Shown here piece by piece: positions 1-5,540 of a stretch of 9,388 nt of DNA. Within the stretch, counting starts at the first letter, position 1. Every line of letters begins with the position of its first letter. The position numbers and the translations under genes were made by a program. The notes under the pieces were generated by a model. That model saw only the letters and a list, made by a program, of their open reading frames with translations, had not been told where the DNA came from and searched no databases. Source of the stretch: Candidatus Kapaibacterium sp. (GTDB lineage: Bacteria > Bacteroidota > Ignavibacteria > Kapaibacteriales > UBA961). The stretch spans positions 1 through 9,388 of the forward strand of contig JALRFC010000051.1 of NCBI GenBank assembly GCA_023253875.1, given 5' to 3'.

Positions 1-836
1 AAAACATCTGCTTGCTCAAATTCCACATGAGAATATCCATTCAATTCCGCATTTCTTTTCGATGCTTCAATTGCTTGTTTTGCGCTATCAATACCAAGCA
101 CGGATTTCGCACCACCTTTTGCGGCATGCAAAGCAAAACCACCTTGATTGGTAAAACAATCCAAAACATCGAGTCCTCCGGACAATTGTTCCACCCATTT
201 GCGATTCAATCGCTGATCGAGAAAATACCCCGTTTTTTGTCCATGCATGAGTGATATTTCAAGCTTAATTTCATGTTCTTGAATATGAATATGATCCGGA
301 ATCTCGCCATAGACAATATATTCACCTTGTTCCAATCCTTCTTTCAGTCGAAGGGATGAATCATGTTTTGCAATCACGCCTTTCAGCGTAGGAATAATCA
401 TTTTCAAAGCTTCAATGATCATATCGATGCGTGCATCCATGCCATAAGACAAACATTGCATCGCACAATAGTCGCCATAGCGATCAATGATCAAACCGGG
501 AAGTTCATCCGATTCTCCAAAACATAAACGATAGGAATCCATTGTAGGAAATACTCTCTGGCGAATCGCCAATGCTGAGCGGAGTCTGTTCACAAAAAAG
601 TCCACATTCACTTCATCATGAATATGTAATAATCGAATAGCAATAGAACTATGCGGATTATAGAATCCCAAACCGCAATCATAGTCATAATCAGTCTTGA
701 GTCGGACGAGCGAACCCGCCGGCAAAGATTCATGTTTTTTGAGCGATTCGGCGAATACCCATGGATGACCTTCACGGATGCGACCATGCATGGAAGGTAG
801 AAGTGTGAGTATTGGTATTTCTGTGTGTTGTGACAT
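1..836 (-). CDS. rlmI: RlmI-type class I SAM-dependent 23S rRNA (cytosine-5) methyltransferase, 3' part cut by window edge
   Basis: The ATG at 836-834 opens a frame that runs without a stop to base 1, giving 278 residues plus two bases. Visible in order are an N-terminal PUA-like RNA-binding region (about residues 8-70, with GRIREGHPWVF), a central domain containing GESDELPGLIIDRYGDY (107-123), the family motif GQKTGYFLDQR (199-209), and the SAM-binding Rossmann start VLDCFTNQGGFALHAA (224-239) followed by the acidic ribose-binding position in LGID (247-250). This order matches RlmI/YccW proteins, which methylate a cytosine of 23S rRNA in the cytoplasm; E. coli RlmI is about 396 residues, so roughly 115 residues, including the catalytic cysteine region, lie outside the window. 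The start is supported by an AAAGGA ribosome-binding site 7 bases upstream and a TAnnTTTG promoter. It is divergent from the outer-membrane gene. The family is clear, but the exact target base is inferred from family membership. Confidence 0.88.
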   Translation of the reverse strand, partial: MSQHTEIPILTLLPSMHGRIREGHPWVFAESLKKHESLPAGSLVRLKTDYDYDCGLGFYNPHSSIAIRLLHIHDEVNVDFFVNRLRSALAIRQRVFPTMDSYRLCFGESDELPGLIIDRYGDYCAMQCLSYGMDARIDMIIEALKMIIPTLKGVIAKHDSSLRLKEGLEQGEYIVYGEIPDHIHIQEHEIKLEISLMHGQKTGYFLDQRLNRKWVEQLSGGLDVLDCFTNQGGFALHAAKGGAKSVLGIDSAKQAIEASKRNAELNGYSHVEFEQADV

Positions 837-843
837 CGTTAAT

Positions 844-849
844 TCCTTT
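844..849 (-). promoter_or_regulatory. Shine-Dalgarno site (AAAGGA) for the RlmI-like gene
   Basis: AAAGGA on the minus strand ends 7 bases before the ATG at 836, which is good spacing for a ribosome-binding site. It decides the start codon of the methyltransferase. Confidence 0.6.
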
Positions 850-857
850 TGAAGATG

Positions 858-890
858 CAAAGTTATTGGTTTGCAATTGAACAGGCGCAA
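858..890 (-). promoter_or_regulatory. Bacteroidota-type promoter for the RlmI-like gene (TTG-N22-TAACTTTG)
   Basis: On the minus strand, TAACTTTG (865-858) is an exact match to the TAnnTTTG '-7' element known from Bacteroidota. A TTG (890-888) lies 22 bases upstream, within the 17-23 base spacing described for Flavobacterium promoters. Transcription would start near base 851, giving a leader of about 15 bases ahead of the ATG at 836. The match was found by eye and the TTG half is short, so the upstream element is less certain than the TAACTTTG. Confidence 0.55.
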
Positions 891-906
891 GAATCCTCAA
901 TTATGC

Positions 907-913
907 TATTTTG
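907..913 (+). promoter_or_regulatory. TATTTTG element 5 bases before an ATG; possible -10 of a leaderless transcript
   Basis: TATTTTG is followed by TATCC and then the ATG at 919. If TATTTT acts as a -10 hexamer (-12 to -7), transcription would begin at the A of the ATG. The same heptamer sits at the same distance before the ATG at 5516 on the minus strand. No Shine-Dalgarno sequence and no good -35 or TTG element at normal spacing is visible. This is a pattern read by eye, not an established promoter. Confidence 0.25.
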
Positions 914-918
914 TATCC

Positions 919-2847
919 ATGTTTACCCGAATCCGCAATATCCTCATCTTCTTCAGTATGCAGACCTGCATGATACAAGCTCAACAAGAGCAAATCATGT
1001 TATTGCATGCATTTCCTTCGACTGATTCTCTATTGAGACAACAGGAATGGAAATATGGTACCGACAAAATTGCAAATACTTTCTTGTTTTCATCGGATCT
1101 CATGATTCGTGGCAATGCATATACTGGCACTGAGTATCTTTTCAAGAAGCGTTATCGTGGCTCAATCATGCGAACAAATACCATTGCTGTTCAAGATAAT
1201 ATTACGGTGCAAGGTTTATTGAAACATGGTTTATCCGATGCATTTCACGTACTCGGTCAAATGCTCTATAGCTCTCGCTCAGATTCTCGAAACATTGCAC
1301 TTCAATCCGCAAAAAGGATGGGTGGATATCTTGGTTTAGGGTATCAGGGTCAATTTTTCAGTGGAGAATTGTATGGAGGATATGAAGCAAATGAACAATT
1401 GGGAATGCAAGGTGGTGGTTCTTCAGCATATGGACATATCAAACATATTCCCATCATGCTTGGAGATGGATTCATGCTTCAAAGTGAAGGTCGTGGTCAA
1501 TTCACAGCAATTGACAGTATGCGAAATATGGCTGATATAGATATTGTACTGAATGCATATTCCTATCAGCAAAATAGCGGGAAGAATAGAATGTATATGC
1601 AAATTCGTAGCACTGTACTTAATCGTGATTTCTATTCTCCACAAGGTAATGCAGTCGGAACACTCGCAATTGAGAGAAGACTTGAACAAAGGAATAGAGC
1701 AGATGCAGATATTGGAATAGAAATCGTGCCACAAATCTCAGCCAATTTCGCGCTCAATGCCGAAATAGCCGATATAGCTCGTTTATTCAGGAATCCCATC
1801 AGCGAATTCACCAATACGGCTATCAATCGGAATCTGCAGGAATTCATTGTGAATGTCACCGGTTCACTTCAATATGATAATGAACAAGGGAATCGCCTTA
1901 TGGGAGGATTTTCCCTCTTTAATCGAGATGAAAAAAATGCAGTAAAACAAGTATTCGCCATTGATCAAGATCAATTGGACATCATAAGAAAGCAAGAATT
2001 TCAAAGAGATAATGTATCGAATAGATTTCGACTCTTTTCTTTTGGACAAGTGATTCTAGGAATACAGGATACACTTGGATTCGATGCATCCGCCTCACTA
2101 TTACGATATGATACACCGAGTACAGCCAATAATGATGATCGCGATGAACAAACCATCATTGCTTCCCTCTTTTGGAAAAGACCAATTGATGAGTATCTTA
2201 GCATTTCTCTCAATGGTGGGATTCAACAAACACATTTTGTGTTTTTAAAAGCCGAACGATCTTCACTGAGTAATAGAAATAGCAGTATCAGATTAACACC
2301 TGCATTGCAATGGAAAACACGATTATTTGAATGCAATCCGCAATTTGAAGTACTTGCAAATTATACCATTTATGACTTTGAATTACCCGGAACGGCGCTT
2401 CGCAGCTTTAGTTTCAGACAATTCAGTTATCGTGATTCCATTCGCTATACGTTCAGAAAAGAATGGTCTATTGAGGGCAATCTCTTTATCAGGCGATTTG
2501 ATCGTGGCATCATGTCATGGTCTGAATTCACGGAAACTCCCATTACCATGAGCACAGAACAGTTCTTCAAATTCCTTATGTTTGTACCCGCTACACAAAC
2601 CTTGCGCATAGGACTTGGAGGTCGATTCTATCAGCTTATTCAAGAACCATATTCTCGTTCGATAGGACAATCTATCACTCAATTCAATGCGCAAACCGTG
2701 ATATATGGTCCGGAGATGTTTGCTCAAGGCCAATTTTCAGATGGCAGTTCGATTTCTCTGCGATCTTGGTATGAATGGCAATTCTTCGGTGAATCTTCCA
2801 GAAGAAATCAAATCAATTTATTTCTCCAAGCCTCATTATTACTCTGA
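919..2847 (+). CDS. Uncharacterised outer-membrane beta-barrel protein
   Basis: From ATG 919 the product is 642 residues. The frame extends upstream to a TTG at 871, but ATG 919 gives a standard signal peptide: basic start MFTRIR, hydrophobic core ILIFFSMQTCMI, and probable signal peptidase I cleavage near IQA/QQ. The mature chain has no transmembrane helices. It is built of many short stretches with alternating hydrophobic and polar residues, rich in aromatic, Gly, Asn, Gln and Ser residues (for example MGGYLGLGYQGQFFSGELYGGYE, split here only by turns), with charged loops between, as in outer-membrane beta-barrels. It ends in a strand-like INLFLQASLLL rather than with the classical terminal Phe. 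I see no plug domain, TonB box, lipoprotein cysteine or T9SS tail. It lies 5 bases before hisS and is probably co-transcribed with it. The fold class is well supported; substrate or role is unknown, and a structural barrel, porin or transporter are all possible. Confidence 0.75.
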   Translation: MFTRIRNILIFFSMQTCMIQAQQEQIMLLHAFPSTDSLLRQQEWKYGTDKIANTFLFSSDLMIRGNAYTGTEYLFKKRYRGSIMRTNTIAVQDNITVQGLLKHGLSDAFHVLGQMLYSSRSDSRNIALQSAKRMGGYLGLGYQGQFFSGELYGGYEANEQLGMQGGGSSAYGHIKHIPIMLGDGFMLQSEGRGQFTAIDSMRNMADIDIVLNAYSYQQNSGKNRMYMQIRSTVLNRDFYSPQGNAVGTLAIERRLEQRNRADADIGIEIVPQISANFALNAEIADIARLFRNPISEFTNTAINRNLQEFIVNVTGSLQYDNEQGNRLMGGFSLFNRDEKNAVKQVFAIDQDQLDIIRKQEFQRDNVSNRFRLFSFGQVILGIQDTLGFDASASLLRYDTPSTANNDDRDEQTIIASLFWKRPIDEYLSISLNGGIQQTHFVFLKAERSSLSNRNSSIRLTPALQWKTRLFECNPQFEVLANYTIYDFELPGTALRSFSFRQFSYRDSIRYTFRKEWSIEGNLFIRRFDRGIMSWSEFTETPITMSTEQFFKFLMFVPATQTLRIGLGGRFYQLIQEPYSRSIGQSITQFNAQTVIYGPEMFAQGQFSDGSSISLRSWYEWQFFGESSRRNQINLFLQASLLL

Positions 2848-2852
2848 TTATT

Positions 2853-4100
2853 ATGCAATCACTACGCGGTACAAAAGACATCCTTCCTCAAGAGATTCAT
2901 GGCTGGCATATAGTCGAGGATCGCATCAGATATATCACAAGTCTCTATGGCTATCGCGAATTGCGCAATCCAATCATGGAATATACCGAAGTCTTCAAGC
3001 GCGCCGTAGGCGAAGACACCGATATTGTTGGCAAGGAAATGTATACGTTCCCCGATCGTGGCGGTGATTCCATCACTTTGCGTCCGGAAGCAACCGCGGC
3101 TGTCGTTCGCTCCGCAATACAGCATAATCTTACTGCGCAACAACAGATCGCAAGAGTGTATTATTCCGGTCCATTCTTCCGTTATGAAAGACCCCAAAAA
3201 GGAAGACAAAGACAATTCCATCAATTTGGTTGTGAACTGCTCGGCGCATCAAGTCCTGAGGCAGATATTGAAATTCTGACACTTGCTCATGATTTTCTTG
3301 AATCACTGGGAATCAAGTCCAGAGAATTGCATATCAATACATTGGCAACTCCGGAAATCAGACAGCTATTCAAGCAGGAATTGATTTCCTATTTTACTGC
3401 GCATCTCTCTGATTTGTCAGAAGATTCTCAGTCTCGCTTGCAATCAAACCCATTACGAATTTTGGATTCCAAACATCCCGGCGATAAAGCGCTTTCTGCA
3501 AATGCTCCAAGAATGCAGGACATGCTCGACACAGAAAGCAAGGATCATTTCTCGAAAGTGTTATCACATCTTGATTCTCTTTCGATTCCCTATACCGTGA
3601 ATCCACTCTTGGTGCGTGGTTTGGATTATTATTCGCATACCGTTTTTGAATTCACAAGTACCGCACTAGGCGCTCAGGATGCGCTCGGTGGGGGTGGTCG
3701 CTATGATCATTTATTCGAGCATTTCGGCGGAAAGCATACACCATCGATAGGATTTGCATTTGGTATTGAAAGACTTCTCCTTGCCATGTCGGCGCAGGAA
3801 TCCATATCGGAAGCCCCAAAACCGGAAATTTATGTGATTGGATTTGAAAGTGAGGAATCTCGAAGAGCAGTGATTTCATGCGCACATGCTCTGAGAACTC
3901 TATCCGGAAAACAAGTAATTGTGGATGTTCAGAATCGTTCGCTCAAAGCACAGATGAAAGAAGCGGATAAATTGGGAGTGAAACAAGTGGTTATCATAGG
4001 TCCGGAAGAGGCCTTACATGACACTTGCATCGTAAAAGACTTATCAACGGGAATGCAACATACCAAGTTAATGACCGAATTACATAACATGTTTTCGTGA
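2853..4100 (+). CDS. hisS: Histidyl-tRNA synthetase
   Basis: This 415-residue class II aminoacyl-tRNA synthetase attaches histidine to tRNA-His in the cytoplasm using ATP. The N-terminus MQSLRGTKDILP is typical of HisRS. Motif 1 lies around residues 35-60, and motif 2 is FRYERPQKGRQRQFHQF (109-125), which contacts ATP. The histidine-specific signature LVRGLDYYSHTVFEF (253-267) holds the key arginine at 255. A glycine-rich GGGGRYDHL (279-287) and motif 3 GFAFGIERL (300-308) follow. From about residue 324 comes the HGTP anticodon-binding domain (PEIYVIGFES and VIVDVQNRSLKAQMKEADKLG regions). Length is close to E. coli HisRS (424), and all motifs are intact. The start lies 5 bases after the stop of the outer-membrane gene, and no Shine-Dalgarno sequence is visible, so translation is probably coupled to, or at least co-transcribed with, the upstream gene. 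It converges with fluC. Confidence 0.98.
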   Translation: MQSLRGTKDILPQEIHGWHIVEDRIRYITSLYGYRELRNPIMEYTEVFKRAVGEDTDIVGKEMYTFPDRGGDSITLRPEATAAVVRSAIQHNLTAQQQIARVYYSGPFFRYERPQKGRQRQFHQFGCELLGASSPEADIEILTLAHDFLESLGIKSRELHINTLATPEIRQLFKQELISYFTAHLSDLSEDSQSRLQSNPLRILDSKHPGDKALSANAPRMQDMLDTESKDHFSKVLSHLDSLSIPYTVNPLLVRGLDYYSHTVFEFTSTALGAQDALGGGGRYDHLFEHFGGKHTPSIGFAFGIERLLLAMSAQESISEAPKPEIYVIGFESEESRRAVISCAHALRTLSGKQVIVDVQNRSLKAQMKEADKLGVKQVVIIGPEEALHDTCIVKDLSTGMQHTKLMTELHNMFS

Positions 4101-4101
4101 T

Positions 4102-4476
4102 TCAATGAAGGGATTTCATGATCGCATACCCTGTTGCAATAGAGGCGGGAGCTACAATCATGGATGAGAGCATATAGAGCATGGCTTCGACGACATGCTT
4201 TTCTTTCCAAAGAAGATAGGTTTCAAGACCGAATGTCGAAAATGTGGTGAATCCACCGCATAGTCCAACAGTCAAAAAGAGCCACATGGATTGTTTGAAT
4301 GTTTCCCCGGACATTTCCTGCATGGCAAAGAGTGCCCCAAGAATAAGCGAACCAATTACATTCACGGTCATGGTTCCGATTGGAAAGAGTCCCGTGCTTC
4401 CTTGTAATGCCTGAGAAATCAGATAGCGTAGAATACTACCAATCGCACCGCCGAGTCCAATCCAGAGCATAATCAT
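4102..4476 (-). CDS. crcB: Fluoride ion channel FluC/CrcB
   Basis: A 124-residue inner-membrane protein with four hydrophobic segments (about 3-22, 31-52, 63-88, 97-120). It matches the Fluc family, dual-topology homodimeric channels that export fluoride and protect the cell. Family motifs are intact: GGAIGSILRY (9-18, with the conserved Arg17), PIGTMTVNVIGSLILG (32-47, with the pore Asn39) and GLCGGFTTFSTFG (71-83, containing the pore Phe79 and Phe82 and the central sodium-site region). Only one copy is present here, fitting a homodimer. Its ATG overlaps the stop codon of the flippase-like gene by four bases (ATGA), and an AAGGA site lies 9 bases upstream, so translation coupling is likely. 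An alternative start at residue 3 (ATG 4470) is possible. I see no fluoride riboswitch immediately upstream, as that space is coding sequence; any fluoride control would have to act farther up the cluster. Confidence 0.95.
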   Translation of the reverse strand: MIMLWIGLGGAIGSILRYLISQALQGSTGLFPIGTMTVNVIGSLILGALFAMQEMSGETFKQSMWLFLTVGLCGGFTTFSTFGLETYLLWKEKHVVEAMLYMLSSMIVAPASIATGYAIMKSLH

Positions 4477-5516
4477 CCGAGTGTTTCCTTTTCAATCTCA
4501 TCCAAGTCTGTTGATAGTGGTTGTATTCTATTTTCATAGATGAAGAATGCACCACCAATCACAAAACACACAATCAAGTTAATGCCATGCGTAAGTGTTG
4601 CATAGGCCAATGCCTCTTCAGGCATGATGCCGAAAATCGCAACCATCGCGGTTTGAATGAGTGAATGATACACTCCAATACCACCGGGAGCGGGAGTGAA
4701 TTGAGATAAAGTACCAACTGAAAATAAAAAGGTGGCATCTATGATATCAAGATGCAATCGATCCTGAAAATCAAATGAATAGAGCATAATCCACATCGGC
4801 AGAAGATAGCCAATCCAGATACCGAAGGATTCCAGCGTAAGCCGTACATATTGCGAAGGAGTTTTAATCACTTCAAAACCATGCTCAAATGTATCGGTCA
4901 AACGATGAATGCGTTCATAGAAAGACTGTGAGAATGGCTTAATGAATACTTTTAAGAGCCAATCCGTGAGTGCCGGGAAAAATGCAATCACCAAAATAAG
5001 GATGATGATGGAGGAGAGTATGCCGATCACAGAAAGCATCTGCGCCCAGGAGAACCATGGAAATGCGCGTTCGATATCGGCCCTTTGAAAGATGAATACA
5101 CCCGCGATGAAGAGCAAAACCATGATTGCATCAAAAAAGAAGCGCTCGACGATCATCGAGGCCATCACGGTTGAAAGAGGAACTTTATCTCTTCTCGAAT
5201 AAATAATGGGTCTGAGTAATTCTCCACCTTTCGGAATCACATTATTGACTGCATATCCAATCATCACGGCGGAGAACATATTCAGAAGTGATGGCTTCTC
5301 AACAACAGGTGAAAGCATCGTCTTCCAGCGTAGTGCACGAAGCCAATGGGAGATCAACATGACGGGTAATGAAAGTAATACCCATTCATATTTTGCATTG
5401 AATAATGTCGAAAAGAGAATGTCAAGATTGATATTCTGCAATGCGATATAAGAGGATCCAATCACGATGGCAAGCGTGATTGAAATGCGGATAATGTGCT
5501 TAGCGGTGATATTCAT
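4473..5516 (-). CDS. Flippase-like integral membrane protein (lysylphosphatidylglycerol synthase TM / YbhN family, PF03706-like)
   Basis: A 347-residue polytopic inner-membrane protein with about seven to nine hydrophobic segments (roughly 8-26, 43-60, 78-95, 114-143, 158-181, 228-247, 262-297, 304-327). Family landmarks are the RALRWKTML stretch after the second segment (60-68), NNVIPKGGELLRP (91-103, matching the usual N-x-P-x-R/K-x-GE-x-R pattern), the conserved ER of ERFFFDA (124-130), and PAPGGIG (275-281) in a re-entrant-looking region near the C-terminus. The family includes the membrane part of MprF, which flips lysylphosphatidylglycerol, and AglD/YbhN-like proteins linked to lipid or lipid-linked sugar handling. 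There is no C-terminal aminoacyl-transferase domain, so this protein alone does not synthesise lysyl-lipid. The substrate is unknown. It lies 24 bases after uvrA and overlaps crcB by four bases. No Shine-Dalgarno sequence is seen; TATTTTG lies 5 bases before the ATG. Confidence 0.9.
   Translation of the reverse strand: MNITAKHIIRISITLAIVIGSSYIALQNINLDILFSTLFNAKYEWVLLSLPVMLISHWLRALRWKTMLSPVVEKPSLLNMFSAVMIGYAVNNVIPKGGELLRPIIYSRRDKVPLSTVMASMIVERFFFDAIMVLLFIAGVFIFQRADIERAFPWFSWAQMLSVIGILSSIIILILVIAFFPALTDWLLKVFIKPFSQSFYERIHRLTDTFEHGFEVIKTPSQYVRLTLESFGIWIGYLLPMWIMLYSFDFQDRLHLDIIDATFLFSVGTLSQFTPAPGGIGVYHSLIQTAMVAIFGIMPEEALAYATLTHGINLIVCFVIGGAFFIYENRIQPLSTDLDEIEKETLG
4486..4490 (-). promoter_or_regulatory. 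Shine-Dalgarno site (AAGGA) for crcB
   Basis: AAGGA lies inside the last codons of the upstream gene on the minus strand, 9 bases before the crcB ATG at 4476. It supports that start over the alternative at 4470 and fits translational coupling across the ATGA overlap. Confidence 0.5.
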
Positions 5517-5521
5517 GACTG

Positions 5522-5528
5522 CAAAATA
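5522..5528 (-). promoter_or_regulatory. TATTTTG element 5 bases before the flippase-like gene start
   Basis: Minus-strand TATTTTG (5528-5522) is followed by CAGTC and the ATG at 5516. The arrangement matches that before the ATG at 919 on the other strand and could be the -10 of an internal, leaderless transcript within the uvrA-flippase gap. No clear upstream -35 or TTG element at standard distance was found. It may be chance in AT-rich DNA. Confidence 0.22.
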
Positions 5529-5540
5529 CGGTATAGATAC

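Noticed and set aside
12..254. Plus-strand open frame of 80 codons at the left edge
   Set aside because: It is antisense to the RlmI-type gene, whose motifs in that region are clear; the Cys/Phe-rich product looks like a shadow translation.
871..918. TTG start at 871 for the beta-barrel gene, adding 16 N-terminal residues
   Set aside because: The added residues (with NRRKNPQ) would precede the signal peptide, and there is no ribosome-binding site. ATG 919 gives a standard signal peptide directly.
2705..3067. Open frame of 120 codons on the plus strand crossing from the beta-barrel gene into hisS
   Set aside because: It lies in another frame over two well-supported genes, is very Arg/Ser/His-rich and shows no family motif; a shadow of the real frames.
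4105..4119. Small inverted repeat ATGAA-GGGAT-TTCAT near the hisS/crcB junction as a terminator
   Set aside because: Only 5 AT-rich base pairs, no following T-tract on either strand, and it lies in the crcB coding region.
4477..5540. Fluoride riboswitch directly ahead of crcB
   Set aside because: The sequence directly upstream is coding sequence of the flippase-like gene, and the 24-base gap before that is too short for the riboswitch fold.
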